Below, in pieces: positions 16,018 through 25,005 of a stretch of DNA of 64,000 bases. Source of the stretch: Flavobacteriales bacterium (lineage in GTDB: Bacteria; Bacteroidota; Bacteroidia; Flavobacteriales; Schleiferiaceae). The stretch is from NCBI GenBank assembly GCA_017795025.1, contig CP051243.1, forward strand, positions 1,736,001-1,800,000, given 5' to 3'. The notes below the pieces were generated by a model. The model had not been told where the DNA came from. It did not search any database and saw only the letters and a program-made list of their open reading frames with translations. The position numbers and the translations under genes are program-made. The first letter of the stretch is position 1; each line of letters begins with the position of its first letter.

Positions 16018-16728
16018 TTAAGAAATTACAATTTTACGGGTTACCGCAGCACTTTGATTACTGAGGCGCATAAGGTAGATTCCCTTAGGTAAATCGCTGA
16101 TAGAAAAATCTTTACGATCCTTTCTAAGGGTCAAAACACGCTCCTTTTTACCAGTTAAATTATAGATTTCCACCAGGGTATTTCCACTGGGTACTTTGCG
16201 AAAATGAAGGCTTCCATTCGCGTAATAGAATTGTAAACTCTCCAAACTGTTCTCCGGAAGTGAAATACTGTTCGAAGCATTTAAAGCGGCCGACCTTGCT
16301 TGAGACTCACTACCACCCGTGTAAATAATGTTGGAATCAACTGGACTGTAAACGATATAGCGAGGGGTGCCCGCACTAAAGAAAAACTCGTTGGAATCGA
16401 TAAAGGTGTAAATGGAAGACCAGGAATGGTTGTTTACCCAATTATTAAGCTGGCTGCAAGTGGGTGTGCTGGAACTGTAGGTGAGCGTCATAGCACCCCA
16501 AACTTGAACGTTTGGATTGGAGCCGGCCCAAGTTCCCCAGCCCCCAGCTCTGCTCACGCAAATGCTGCAATCAAAACCTTTAGAGGCTACAATTAGCGCC
16601 TTGCCGGTGCCTAAAACCTGATAAATGGATTGACTGTTTCCCGAACAATCGGTAACGGAGTAATCAGCTACCTGAGCTGGTAGGGTGAAAAAAGAGCAGA
16701 TGAAAATAAACAGGTATAAATGCTTCAT
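16018..16728 (-). CDS. Secreted CxxC protein, thioredoxin-like, with T9SS sorting domain
   Basis: The 236-residue product has a signal peptide (MKHLYLFIFICSFFTLPA) and a domain of about 135 residues with a CSIC motif in GFDCSICVSRAGGWG, the position of a redox active site in a thioredoxin-like fold (ALIVASKGFDC corresponds to the strand before it). The tail (GNTLVEIYNLTGKKERVLTL, LPKGIYLMRLSN) is a T9SS type A sorting domain. An extracellular redox or metal-binding role is inference. It is monocistronic and downstream of the araC-hemH pair, with a gap of 46 bp. Confidence 0.72.
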   Translation of the reverse strand: MKHLYLFIFICSFFTLPAQVADYSVTDCSGNSQSIYQVLGTGKALIVASKGFDCSICVSRAGGWGTWAGSNPNVQVWGAMTLTYSSSTPTCSQLNNWVNNHSWSSIYTFIDSNEFFFSAGTPRYIVYSPVDSNIIYTGGSESQARSAALNASNSISLPENSLESLQFYYANGSLHFRKVPSGNTLVEIYNLTGKKERVLTLRKDRKDFSISDLPKGIYLMRLSNQSAAVTRKIVIS

Positions 16729-16774
16729 ATTCTAAAGTTCGCTTCAAGATACTAATTTAAAAAGACTTGGTCTC

Positions 16775-17800
16775 TTATTTCTTAGCATACAATTCTGTGC
16801 CAAAATTGGCGAGCAACTGTGCCCAGTCGTCCTGATCGTTTAAACAAGGTATCAGGGTAAATTCCTCACCCCCATTTTCAAGGAAAAGCTCACGCCCTTC
16901 TTCTCCAATTTCTTCGATGGTTTCCAAACAATCGGAAACAAAAGCCGGACAAACCACCGCCAGTTTTTTACAACCTTTTTGAGCTAATTCAACAATCGTT
17001 TTATCCGTGTAAGGGTCCAACCACTTAATCGGCCCCAGCCTACTTTGAAAACTGGTCGAATATTTACCGTCTTCTAAATCTAACAGACGCGCTACATCCT
17101 TAGTAGTTGCCAAAGTTTGGTGGCGGTAACAAAAAACTTGAGCCGGACTATCCTTGGCACAACAATCATCTAGACGTAGACAATGCGCTTTACTTACATC
17201 GCTCCCTTTAATTTGACGTTCCGGCACCCCGTGATAACTAAAGAGCAAGTGGTCGTATTCTTCAGGCAAAGCGGACTTGATCGAATTCGCCAATATCACT
17301 TGGTAGCGTGGGTCGTCGTAAAAGGCCCCTTTAATGCGCAAGTCTAAATTGGGGAAATGCGCTTCAAAAACGTCTCGGGCTTTTACCGCAACCGTTTCAT
17401 AGCTACTCATGGCATAATGAGGATAGAGTGGAACTAAACTCACCCGTTCCAAATCGGGATGCTCTTTAAGCAGACCTTCAACCGCCGATTGGATCGAAGG
17501 GTTGCCATAACGCATTCCTAAAGCTACGGGCATGGCACTATGCTCCTGCACCTTATCTCTTAAGCGCTCCGAAAGGACCATCAAGGGAGAGCCTTCATCC
17601 CACCAAATGGACTTATAAGCTTCGGCCGATTTTGGTGGTCGGGTATTTAAGATAATGCCCTTCACTAAAAAGGTGCGGAACCACTTTGAGAAGTCCACTA
17701 CCCTTTCATCCATTAAAAACTCCCCCAAATAGCGGCGCACATCTTTTACCGCATAAGAATCTGGAGAACCCAAATTCACAATTACTAATGCCTCTTTCAT
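16775..17800 (-). CDS. hemH: Ferrochelatase
   Basis: This 341-residue enzyme inserts ferrous iron into protoporphyrin IX (or coproporphyrin in some lineages), the last or near-last step of heme synthesis. Family motifs are IVNLGSPDSYAVKDVRRYLG at the N-terminus, the catalytic-histidine region LLFSYHGVPERQIKGSD, and CPAFVSDCLETIEEIGEEG near the C-terminus. It lies 5 nt downstream of the AraC-type regulator gene and back-to-back with the hemA operon across one regulatory region. A cluster of cysteines (LDDCCAKDSPAQVFC) is noted, but I cannot say whether it binds a metal. Confidence 0.95.
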   Translation of the reverse strand: MKEALVIVNLGSPDSYAVKDVRRYLGEFLMDERVVDFSKWFRTFLVKGIILNTRPPKSAEAYKSIWWDEGSPLMVLSERLRDKVQEHSAMPVALGMRYGNPSIQSAVEGLLKEHPDLERVSLVPLYPHYAMSSYETVAVKARDVFEAHFPNLDLRIKGAFYDDPRYQVILANSIKSALPEEYDHLLFSYHGVPERQIKGSDVSKAHCLRLDDCCAKDSPAQVFCYRHQTLATTKDVARLLDLEDGKYSTSFQSRLGPIKWLDPYTDKTIVELAQKGCKKLAVVCPAFVSDCLETIEEIGEEGRELFLENGGEEFTLIPCLNDQDDWAQLLANFGTELYAKK

Positions 17801-17805
17801 CCGCT

Positions 17806-18711
17806 TTAGCGATTCATTAAATATTTTTTCGGTGTTACTCCAAATTTCTTGCGGAAGGCCGCAATAAAGTGACTCGGGTTGGTGTAGCCGATCTGATAAG
17901 CTACCTCATTTACCTTCATGTCATTTTCATCTAAGGCCTGCCGGGCAACATCCAGTCGATAATCATTTAGATACTTAAATACCGTAGTGCTGTAAATGTT
18001 CTTAAAACCCTCTTTTAATCGATACTCATTTAAACCCACTTCCTTCGCTAATTCGGGAATGGTGGGAGGATCGGTCATTCTTTCAATCAGAATTTTTTTC
18101 GCCAAACGAATCTTCTGCACATTATCCTCATTCTCTAAAAAAGGACAGGCCTCGGTATCGGTACCTTCTCGGCGATTAAAAAACCAAGCGAGGATTTCAA
18201 AAACCTTTGATTTCTCGAATATACCTTGAGCCGGCCCATTAACCGGAGTTTGAAAAATCTGACTCAAAGCCACCATTGTCGCTGGCTCTAGTTTACTTTC
18301 GGAGTAAAACTTCTTGTCTACATTTTCGGGGTTGATGAAAGCCAGCTCCTTACTTCCCTCCACAAACATGCGGTGCAGGCGTTCCACCGTAACGTATAGG
18401 AACAAAATTTTACTCTTTGGAGCTACCTCAATATCCATCGGCAGGGCCTGAATAGGATTATAGAAAAGTAAGTTATGCTCCGACTTAAGGTTGAGCTTAT
18501 AGGCGCCTCCGTGAAATGAAAACTCAGCACCACCTTCATAAGCGAAGTAAAACTGAATGAGGCTTTGGTCAATCTCCCGCCTTAAACGAAGAACCTCCTC
18601 CTCCGGGTGATTAACCTTTACTATCGCAATATCAGGACTTAAGGCCGTATGTTCTACCCAACTTTTTCGGGTATTTATTTCCGGACCAAGGATTTCAAAA
18701 TTCAATTCCAT
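17806..18711 (-). CDS. AraC-family transcriptional regulator
   Basis: The 301-residue protein has an N-terminal ligand/dimerisation-type region and a C-terminal AraC DNA-binding domain (about 205-300) with two helix-turn-helix units: IPELAKEVGLNEYRLKEGFK and VNEVAYQIGYTNPSHFIAAF, the latter followed by FRKKFGVTPKKYL. It is cotranscribed with hemH and divergent from hemA, so control of heme genes is likely though not shown. Its -7 element TAATTTTG (18723-18716) leaves almost no leader, so the mRNA may be leaderless. Confidence 0.9.
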   Translation of the reverse strand: MELNFEILGPEINTRKSWVEHTALSPDIAIVKVNHPEEEVLRLRREIDQSLIQFYFAYEGGAEFSFHGGAYKLNLKSEHNLLFYNPIQALPMDIEVAPKSKILFLYVTVERLHRMFVEGSKELAFINPENVDKKFYSESKLEPATMVALSQIFQTPVNGPAQGIFEKSKVFEILAWFFNRREGTDTEACPFLENEDNVQKIRLAKKILIERMTDPPTIPELAKEVGLNEYRLKEGFKNIYSTTVFKYLNDYRLDVARQALDENDMKVNEVAYQIGYTNPSHFIAAFRKKFGVTPKKYLMNR

Positions 18712-18715
18712 GGGG

Positions 18716-18772
18716 CAAAATTAGAACATGATAAATATCATTGGCGACATATTCCCGTTTATTTTATCCTTG
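18716..18772. promoter_or_regulatory. araC/hemA divergent promoter region with FNR/CRP-like dyad
   Basis: ATGATAAATATCAT (18728-18741) is a perfect inverted repeat ATGAT-N4-ATCAT. For the plus strand, TTG (18741-18743) and TATCCTTG (18765-18772, one mismatch to TAnnTTTG) form a candidate hemA promoter with the dyad centred near -44. For the minus strand, TAATTTTG (18723-18716) is an exact -7 element of araC and the dyad lies between its -33 and -7. One protein could therefore activate hemA and repress araC-hemH. A second -7 candidate for hemA is TATTTTTG at 18894-18901. Confidence 0.5.
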
Positions 18773-18911
18773 CAAGCGCAATACTCACCTGTGAAACACC
18801 AAAAAATCTAAGAATGATTCTAAATAAGCCCAATGCAACTTATCGGGTTATTTTTCATACTTATCAAGGTAAAAAGTGTGGTGCTGATTGGGATATTTTT
18901 GCCAGCGTTAT

Positions 18912-20150
18912 ATGAAGGAGTTCGAAGTAAGTCGTTATGCTAATTTCTTTTTGGTGGGAATCGACCATCAAAAAGCAAATGTTTCGATTCGGGAAAAGTT
19001 CTCGCTTAGCGATGAGCAAGCCAATCATTTAATTCACGAGTATCGTCAGGAAGGCGGTGACGGCATAATGGTATTATCCACCTGCAACCGCACCGAAATT
19101 TACGCCTTCGCCAATTGCCCGAGAGACCTCATAAGCCTCTTTTGTAAATACAGTGGCAACTCCAAATCCGAGTTCGAGCCCTACCAAAACATCAAACAGA
19201 ATAGAGAAGCGATTGCTCACCTCTACCGCGTAGGATCGGGCTTAGAATCTAAAATTTTGGGCGACTTCGAAATTATCGGTCAGGTGAAAAAAGCCTACCA
19301 GCGTTCGAAGGACCTTGTTGCACACAATGCCTTTTTGGACCGCCTGGTAAATATTGGCGTGCAGTGCAGCAAACGCGTAAAAAACGAAACGGAACTTAGT
19401 ACTGGAGCCGCCTCGGTAGCCTTTGCCGCTGTATTACAGGTAAAAGATTACTTAAAGGTAAATCCCAAGCCAAGTGTATTGCTTTATGGCATGGGTAAGA
19501 TGGGAAGAACTACCTGCGAAAATCTGGTGAATCAAACGGGAATCGAGGATATCACGCTCATTAACCGAACCGAAACTAAAGCTATTGATTTAGCCGACCG
19601 TTTTGGTTTAAAGCACCTTGATTTAGAGCATCTGCAAGAAGGTCTTGATAAAGCGGACATTGTAATTGTCGCTACCGGAGCGAGCACGCCTACTGTGCAC
19701 TTAAACGATTTTGAAGACCAGAAAGAGCGTTTGATTCTCGACTTAAGTATGCCTCGCAACGTTGCGGCCGAACTTTATGATTCCGAAAATTACCGGGTTA
19801 TTGATGTCGACCATCTTTCTGAAATTGCTGAAGAGAGTATCCGAAACCGCCAGTCTCAAATTCCTTTAGCCGAGCTGATTATCGATCAAAAGATAGATGA
19901 GTTTTACGAGTGGTTGGAAAGCCGTCGCGTTGCTCCAACCCTGCAAGCGATGCGCAGCAAGATGGAGCAGTGGAAGCAAAAGGAAATTGTAGGCTTGCAA
20001 AAAAAATTCCCCGACATCCCCGTAGAGCAAGCGGAATACTTCGCTTCGCAAATGCTTAACCGCATTACGGGTCAATTCGCTCGTCAGTTAAAAAATGGTA
20101 ACAATCTCAATAACGATTTGCGTACCATACACCATATCTTCGAGCTTTAA
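18912..20150 (+). CDS. hemA: Glutamyl-tRNA reductase
   Basis: HemA reduces glutamyl-tRNA to glutamate-1-semialdehyde with NADPH, the first committed step of the C5 heme pathway. I start at the ATG at 18912 (MKEFEVSRYANFFLVGIDHQ, 412 residues); an in-frame ATG at 18888 would place a promoter-like element inside the gene. Motifs are STCNRTEIYA with the catalytic Cys58, GSGLESKILGDFEIIGQVK, the NADPH-binding VLLYGMGKMGRTTCENL and the C-terminal dimerisation helix with FARQLKNGNN. It heads the hem operon, with 8 nt to hemC. Confidence 0.96.
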   Translation: MKEFEVSRYANFFLVGIDHQKANVSIREKFSLSDEQANHLIHEYRQEGGDGIMVLSTCNRTEIYAFANCPRDLISLFCKYSGNSKSEFEPYQNIKQNREAIAHLYRVGSGLESKILGDFEIIGQVKKAYQRSKDLVAHNAFLDRLVNIGVQCSKRVKNETELSTGAASVAFAAVLQVKDYLKVNPKPSVLLYGMGKMGRTTCENLVNQTGIEDITLINRTETKAIDLADRFGLKHLDLEHLQEGLDKADIVIVATGASTPTVHLNDFEDQKERLILDLSMPRNVAAELYDSENYRVIDVDHLSEIAEESIRNRQSQIPLAELIIDQKIDEFYEWLESRRVAPTLQAMRSKMEQWKQKEIVGLQKKFPDIPVEQAEYFASQMLNRITGQFARQLKNGNNLNNDLRTIHHIFEL

Positions 20151-20158
20151 AAGCGAGT

Positions 20159-21085
20159 ATGAAAACCCTCCGCATTGGTACCCGCGACTCCGAACTGGCC
20201 CTTTGGCAGGCGCGTAAAGTAGCTCAGGCGCTCGAAGCTAAAGGTCATAAAACCGAATTGGTCGAACTTAAATCGGCAGGTGACCTCGACCTTACCACCC
20301 CATTAAATCAATTTGGGGGCACGGGAATTTTCACCAAAATCCTCGACGAGGCCCTTTTAGCCCAAAAGGTCGATTTAGCGGTTCACTCCTTAAAAGATTA
20401 TCCCACCCAAGCCCCTCAAGGAATTTTAATGGCCGCTGTTTTACCGCGGGGACCTGTAGAAGATATTATTGTGCACAAGGGATCCATTGATTTTCTTGAC
20501 CCCAAAAACACCGCTACCGCCTTAGTAGCTACCGGCAGCATCCGACGTATTGCCCAGTGGAAGAGTCGTTACCCGCATCACGATAATCCCAACTTACGAG
20601 GAAACGTTCAAACCCGACTAAGAAAGCTTGCGGAAGGCGATTGGCAAGGAGCCATTTTTGCTAAAGCCGGATTAGAGCGCCTAGGCATTTTACCTGAAAA
20701 CCATAGCGTTTTGGATTGGATGATCCCAGCGCCAGCACAGGGGATTGTGGGTATTACATGCCTTTCGGCAGATGAAGAAACCCTCGAAATACTCAAATCC
20801 ATTAATCACACTGAAACCGCCTTGCGGGCTCAAGTGGAGCGCGACTTTCTTCGCACCGTTGAAGGGGGCTGCTCAGCTCCGGTAGGGGCTTACAGCGAGA
20901 TTAAGAATAACGAACTTTCTCTTAAAGCAGGTGTTTTTAGTTTAGATGGCAGTCAAAAGGTAGAAGTAGAAAATACGATACCTTTGAATGCTGCTCCCCA
21001 GTTAGGGAAACAGCTTGCCATTAAAGCCTTAGAACAAGGCGCTAAGGCCATCATGGAAAACATCAAAAATGACCAGCGAAAGTAA
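20159..21085 (+). CDS. hemC: Hydroxymethylbilane synthase (porphobilinogen deaminase)
   Basis: This 308-residue enzyme joins four porphobilinogens into hydroxymethylbilane. It begins LRIGTRDSELALWQARKVA and has AVHSLKDYPT, the arginine-rich GSIRRIAQWKSRYP and the dipyrromethane-cofactor cysteine in VEGGCSAPVGAY (about residue 238). Length and order are normal for the family. It overlaps hemD by 17 bp in another frame, which suggests translational coupling. Confidence 0.96.
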   Translation: MKTLRIGTRDSELALWQARKVAQALEAKGHKTELVELKSAGDLDLTTPLNQFGGTGIFTKILDEALLAQKVDLAVHSLKDYPTQAPQGILMAAVLPRGPVEDIIVHKGSIDFLDPKNTATALVATGSIRRIAQWKSRYPHHDNPNLRGNVQTRLRKLAEGDWQGAIFAKAGLERLGILPENHSVLDWMIPAPAQGIVGITCLSADEETLEILKSINHTETALRAQVERDFLRTVEGGCSAPVGAYSEIKNNELSLKAGVFSLDGSQKVEVENTIPLNAAPQLGKQLAIKALEQGAKAIMENIKNDQRK

Positions 21086-21782
21086 GCGACCCCTCATCTT
21101 CGCAACCCGCAGTCTTTCAGAGGAACTGCAAGTAAAACTCGATCAGGCCGGACTGGACTTGGAGTCACAGGATTTTATTGAAGTGGAGCATACTTTCAAC
21201 GCGACTACTTTTCGCGAGCGCTTGCTTGATTCGGATAGCTCAGCACGCGTATTTACCAGCAAAAATGCCGTTCGTAGCCTCAAAAAATTATTAGAGTCCG
21301 AAGCTAACCTCAGCATTCCCCCTAAGAAGACTTTTACGGTGGGTATCAAGGCGACTGAAATGCTCGCCAAACTTGGCATTAAATCCAATGTTCGGTCCGA
21401 GAACGCCCTCCTACTGGCTCAAATCATTGCCCGTAATAGCGATGTGAAATCGGTTGACTTTTTTTGTGGCGATAAGGCCTTAGATGACCTCCCCGAATAT
21501 CTGGAGAATAAAAATGTGCGGGTGCACAAAGAGATTGTTTACCATACCGAAATGGTTTACGCCCAGGTAGATACCTCCAATTTTTCGGGTATCATCTTTT
21601 TAAGCCCTAGTGCCGCATTTAGCTTTTTCAAAAAGAATAAAATTCCAAGTGGCATTCCTTGCTTTTGCATTGGCGCTACAACCGCCGAAGCGGTTCGCTT
21701 GCGTTCCGACAACCCCCGCATCTGCGCCAAGGAGCCCACGCTTAATGGAGTTATTGAAACCTTAATTGCTCATTTTGCCTAA
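21069..21782 (+). CDS. hemD: Uroporphyrinogen-III synthase
   Basis: The 237-residue product has the low-similarity two-lobed pattern of HemD: PLIFATRSLSEEL at the start, VFTSKNAVRSLKKLLE, FTVGIKATEMLAKLGIK, IIFLSPSAAFSFFKKN and CFCIGATTAEAVR. It closes hydroxymethylbilane with inversion of ring D. The assignment is strengthened by its place between hemC and hemE. Its start lies inside the end of hemC. Confidence 0.9.
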   Translation: MTSESKRPLIFATRSLSEELQVKLDQAGLDLESQDFIEVEHTFNATTFRERLLDSDSSARVFTSKNAVRSLKKLLESEANLSIPPKKTFTVGIKATEMLAKLGIKSNVRSENALLLAQIIARNSDVKSVDFFCGDKALDDLPEYLENKNVRVHKEIVYHTEMVYAQVDTSNFSGIIFLSPSAAFSFFKKNKIPSGIPCFCIGATTAEAVRLRSDNPRICAKEPTLNGVIETLIAHFA

Positions 21783-21799
21783 AGGCCTAATTTTAGTAC

Positions 21800-22828
21800 A
21801 TGACAACACCAAAAAACGACCTTTTCCTCCAAGCCCTTAGAGGCGAAAAAGTAAGTCGTCCCCCGGTATGGATGATGCGTCAAGCCGGACGATACCTACC
21901 GGATTTCATGAAACTGAAGGAGAAATATAGTTTCTTCGAAAGGGCTGAAAACCCAGAATTAGCCACCGAGATTACCGTTATGCCTATTGAGCAGGTGGGG
22001 CCGGATGCCGCTATATTATTCAGCGATATTTTAGTAATCCCGCAAGCCTTAGACATAGAAGTGCAAATGATTCCGGGTAAGGGTCCTTTTTTACCCAATC
22101 CCATTCGTACTGCCGCGCAGGTAGATGCCTTGCCAGATATTGATGTAAAAGACCGTTTGCATTATGTTTATTCGGCCATCGACCTAAGCTTGGACGCCCT
22201 TAACAATGAGGTTCCCTTGATTGGCTTCGCCGGCTCCCCTTGGACCATCCTATGTTATATGGTAGAAGGTCAAGGGAGTAAAACCTTCGACAAAGCCAAA
22301 GAATTTTGTTTTTCACAACCGGAGGCCGCTCATAAATTATTGCAGAAGATTACCGATGTAACCATCGCTTATCTGCGCCATAAGCAGGAAAGAGGAGTGC
22401 ATGCTATTCAAATTTTTGATAGCTGGGGTGGCCTACTTTCGGCCGAAGACTATCGTAGTTTCTCCCTTCCCTACATCAAGCAAATCGTGGAGGCACTGCA
22501 CAGCTATACGCCGGTAATCGCCTTTGCTAAAGGCTGCTGGTTTGCCTTAGAGGAAATGAGTCAAATGCCGGTTAGTGCCCTTGGCCTCGACTGGACTACC
22601 AGTCCGCAAATGGCGAGGGAGTTCACCAGTTTCCAAACCACCTTACAGGGTAATTTCGACCCGGCCCGCTTGTTGTCGCCCATTCCAGAGATTGAGCGCC
22701 TAACCAAGCAAATGATTGACGAATTTGGCACCTATAAGTACATTGCGAATTTGGGTCATGGCATCCTGCCCAATATCCCGGTCGATCATGCTAAAGCATT
22801 TGTTAATACGGTAAAAAATTATGGCTGA
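21800..22828 (+). CDS. hemE: Uroporphyrinogen decarboxylase
   Basis: HemE removes four carboxyl groups from uroporphyrinogen III. The 342-residue protein has the N-terminal signature [17 protein letters not shown], the [11 protein letters not shown] region, the [16 protein letters not shown] segment and [16 protein letters not shown]. Its 3' end overlaps hemF by 8 bp. It is cytoplasmic and typical in length. Confidence 0.97.
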   Translation: MTTPKNDLFLQALRGEKVSRPPVWMMRQAGRYLPDFMKLKEKYSFFERAENPELATEITVMPIEQVGPDAAILFSDILVIPQALDIEVQMIPGKGPFLPNPIRTAAQVDALPDIDVKDRLHYVYSAIDLSLDALNNEVPLIGFAGSPWTILCYMVEGQGSKTFDKAKEFCFSQPEAAHKLLQKITDVTIAYLRHKQERGVHAIQIFDSWGGLLSAEDYRSFSLPYIKQIVEALHSYTPVIAFAKGCWFALEEMSQMPVSALGLDWTTSPQMAREFTSFQTTLQGNFDPARLLSPIPEIERLTKQMIDEFGTYKYIANLGHGILPNIPVDHAKAFVNTVKNYG

Positions 22829-23738
22829 TCTTAAAGATCGTTTCGTAAGCTTTATTCGCGGCCTTCAAGATGAAATTTGCCAAGCACTGGAGGACCTCGA
22901 TACTAAGGCTAAGTTTAAGGAAGACCACTGGGAACGTCCAGGTGGAGGTGGCGGTCGTTCGCGAGTTTTAAGCGAAGGCAAAGTTTTTGAAAAAGCGGGC
23001 GTAAGCACTTCCATCGTACATGGAGAGATGCCGGAGGCCTTGAAAAAAAACATGCAAACGGAAGGAGCTCAGTTTTTCGCCTGTGGCATTTCTTTGGTAA
23101 TTCACCCCGAACACCCAATGGTGCCTACCACCCACGCTAACTTTCGCTTTTTTGAAATGTATGACAAGGAAGGGAATGCTATAGATGCCTGGTTTGGCGG
23201 GGGTAGTGATTTAACGCCTTATTACCTTTTTGAAGAAGACGCGGTTCACTTTCACCGCGAACAAAAGCTGGCTGCCGATAAACATGGCAAAGAACTATAC
23301 CCGCGCTTTAAAGAGGCTTGTGATGAATATTTCAAAAATCATCACCGTCAGGAAGGACGTGGTATTGGAGGTACCTTTTTTGACTATTTAAAAGCAGATG
23401 CCAAGCGAAGCTTAGAAGACTGGTATCAGTTTACTACCGACATGGGAAAAAGCTTTCTCCCCTCCTATTTACCCATTGTAGAAAAGCGAAAAGACTTAGC
23501 CTACACGGAGGAACAACGCTATTGGCAAGAACTTCGTCGCGGACGTTATGTAGAGTTCAATTTGGTTCACGATCGAGGTACCCTCTTTGGGCTGCGCACT
23601 AACGGCCGTACCGAAAGTATTTTAATGAGCTTACCACCCAGGGTACGCTGGGATTATAATGTGGAACCCAAACCGGATAGTCCGGAAGCCCAACTAGTAG
23701 AAGTGCTTCGTCATCCGGTGGCTTGGATCAAAGACTAA
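22821..23738 (+). CDS. hemF: Oxygen-dependent coproporphyrinogen III oxidase
   Basis: The 305-residue enzyme converts coproporphyrinogen III to protoporphyrinogen IX using O2. Motifs are [48 protein letters not shown] and [19 protein letters not shown]. It overlaps the end of hemE by 8 bp and is followed by hemB 4 nt later. No oxygen-independent HemN is in the window, so from this locus alone the step needs oxygen. Confidence 0.96.
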   Translation: MADLKDRFVSFIRGLQDEICQALEDLDTKAKFKEDHWERPGGGGGRSRVLSEGKVFEKAGVSTSIVHGEMPEALKKNMQTEGAQFFACGISLVIHPEHPMVPTTHANFRFFEMYDKEGNAIDAWFGGGSDLTPYYLFEEDAVHFHREQKLAADKHGKELYPRFKEACDEYFKNHHRQEGRGIGGTFFDYLKADAKRSLEDWYQFTTDMGKSFLPSYLPIVEKRKDLAYTEEQRYWQELRRGRYVEFNLVHDRGTLFGLRTNGRTESILMSLPPRVRWDYNVEPKPDSPEAQLVEVLRHPVAWIKD

Positions 23739-23742
23739 ATTT

Positions 23743-24726
23743 ATGTTGCACAGACCGCGCAGATTAAGACAAAATGCCGCCATTCGCGGAATTGCTCAAG
23801 AAACCCATTTGCATGCTTCCGATTTTATCGCACCGCTTTTTGCGGTAGAGGGTGAAGGGATAAAAAGTGAAATTGCCTCCATGCCTGGCTACTTTCGCTA
23901 CAGCCTTGATCTTTTGGAAACCGAAGTAAAGGCGCTCGAGAAACTGGGCTGCACGGCCCTACTCCTCTTTGTTAAGGTTCCTGATGAGCTTAAAGATAAT
24001 GAAGGACAAGAGGCGGTTAACCCCGATGGCCTTATGCAACGCGCTATTCGGATGATTAAAGATACCGTTCCCAATATGGTCCTAATGACCGATGTGGCCT
24101 TAGACCCTTATTCTAGTTTAGGCCACGATGGGATTGTAGAGGATGGCGAAATACTAAATGACGCCTCGGTGGGTGCTTTGGCCGAAATGGCTGTTAGTCA
24201 TGCCCAAGCTGGGGCTGATTTTGTGGCGCCCAGTGATATGATGGACGGACGTATTGAAGCCTTGCGCATTGCCTTAGATACTTCGGGCTTTGAAAACGTG
24301 GGCATCATGAGTTACAGCGCCAAATATGCTTCTTGCTTCTATGGACCTTTCCGCGATGCCTTGGACTCTGCTCCGGTGGACATGGAAAATGTGCCACGCG
24401 ATAAAAAAACCTATCAAATGAATCCCGCTAATGCAATTGAAGCCAAGCGGGAAGTGGAGCTTGATCTTCAGGAAGGTGCCGACATGGTAATGGTGAAGCC
24501 TGCAATGGCTTATTTAGACATCATCCGTCAAACTAAGGAAATCAGTAGCGTACCGGTTAGCGCCTATCACGTAAGTGGAGAATATGCCATGATAAAGGCC
24601 GCGGCCGCTAATGGCTGGCTCAATGAAGAAGAAGCTATGGTAGAAACGCTAACCGCTATTAAAAGGGCGGGAGCGGATTTAATTGCGACTTACTTCGTGA
24701 AGGAAATTTTGGAGTATTTGAGGTAG
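23743..24726 (+). CDS. hemB: Delta-aminolevulinic acid dehydratase (porphobilinogen synthase)
   Basis: HemB condenses two 5-aminolevulinates to porphobilinogen. The 327-residue protein has the two Schiff-base lysines in IMSYSAKYAS (about 193) and MVMVKPAMAY (about 251), plus APSDMMDGR. In the metal-site loop it reads DVALDPYSSLGHDG, with Asp/Ala/Ser instead of the cysteines of zinc enzymes, so it should be a Mg/K-type enzyme. It is the last gene before a MITE-like insertion and hemL. Confidence 0.96.
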   Translation: MLHRPRRLRQNAAIRGIAQETHLHASDFIAPLFAVEGEGIKSEIASMPGYFRYSLDLLETEVKALEKLGCTALLLFVKVPDELKDNEGQEAVNPDGLMQRAIRMIKDTVPNMVLMTDVALDPYSSLGHDGIVEDGEILNDASVGALAEMAVSHAQAGADFVAPSDMMDGRIEALRIALDTSGFENVGIMSYSAKYASCFYGPFRDALDSAPVDMENVPRDKKTYQMNPANAIEAKREVELDLQEGADMVMVKPAMAYLDIIRQTKEISSVPVSAYHVSGEYAMIKAAAANGWLNEEEAMVETLTAIKRAGADLIATYFVKEILEYLR

Positions 24727-24742
24727 GGTATTTTTTTAGTGG

Positions 24743-24994
24743 TTGCTTCAACGCAGAACTAAGGAGTAGGCAGAGGCTTAAGCCTTTTAATATGCTGGAA
24801 GAGAGCTATAACCAAATCTTTAGAAACAGTATTACCTATTCATTTATCGCAACTCCTCACTTACCTTCGACTTTCAAATAAAAAACTTGGTTTATTAATC
24901 AACTTCAATGTACCAGTATTAAAAAAGGGCATTCATCGACGAATCCTAAAACTCTGAGAAACTCTGAGCCCTCATTATCTCTGCGTTGAAGCAA
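24743..24994. mobile_element. MITE-like element between hemB and hemL
   Basis: A 252-bp stretch is bounded by perfect 15-bp inverted repeats TTGCTTCAACGCAGA (24743-24757) and TCTGCGTTGAAGCAA (24980-24994). It has no reading frame, is AT-rich and holds a tandem 10-bp repeat AAACTCTGAG (24949-24968). This is the form of a miniature inverted-repeat element. No target duplication is obvious. It separates hemL from the rest of the hem operon. Confidence 0.6.
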
Positions 24995-25005
24995 TATAAA
25001 ACAAC

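Noticed and set aside
18811-18821. AGAATGATTCT dyad in the hemA leader as an iron-type (Fur) box
   Set aside because: It is only 5 bp on each side with a one-base centre, and does not match the longer Fur consensus. It was left as unproven.
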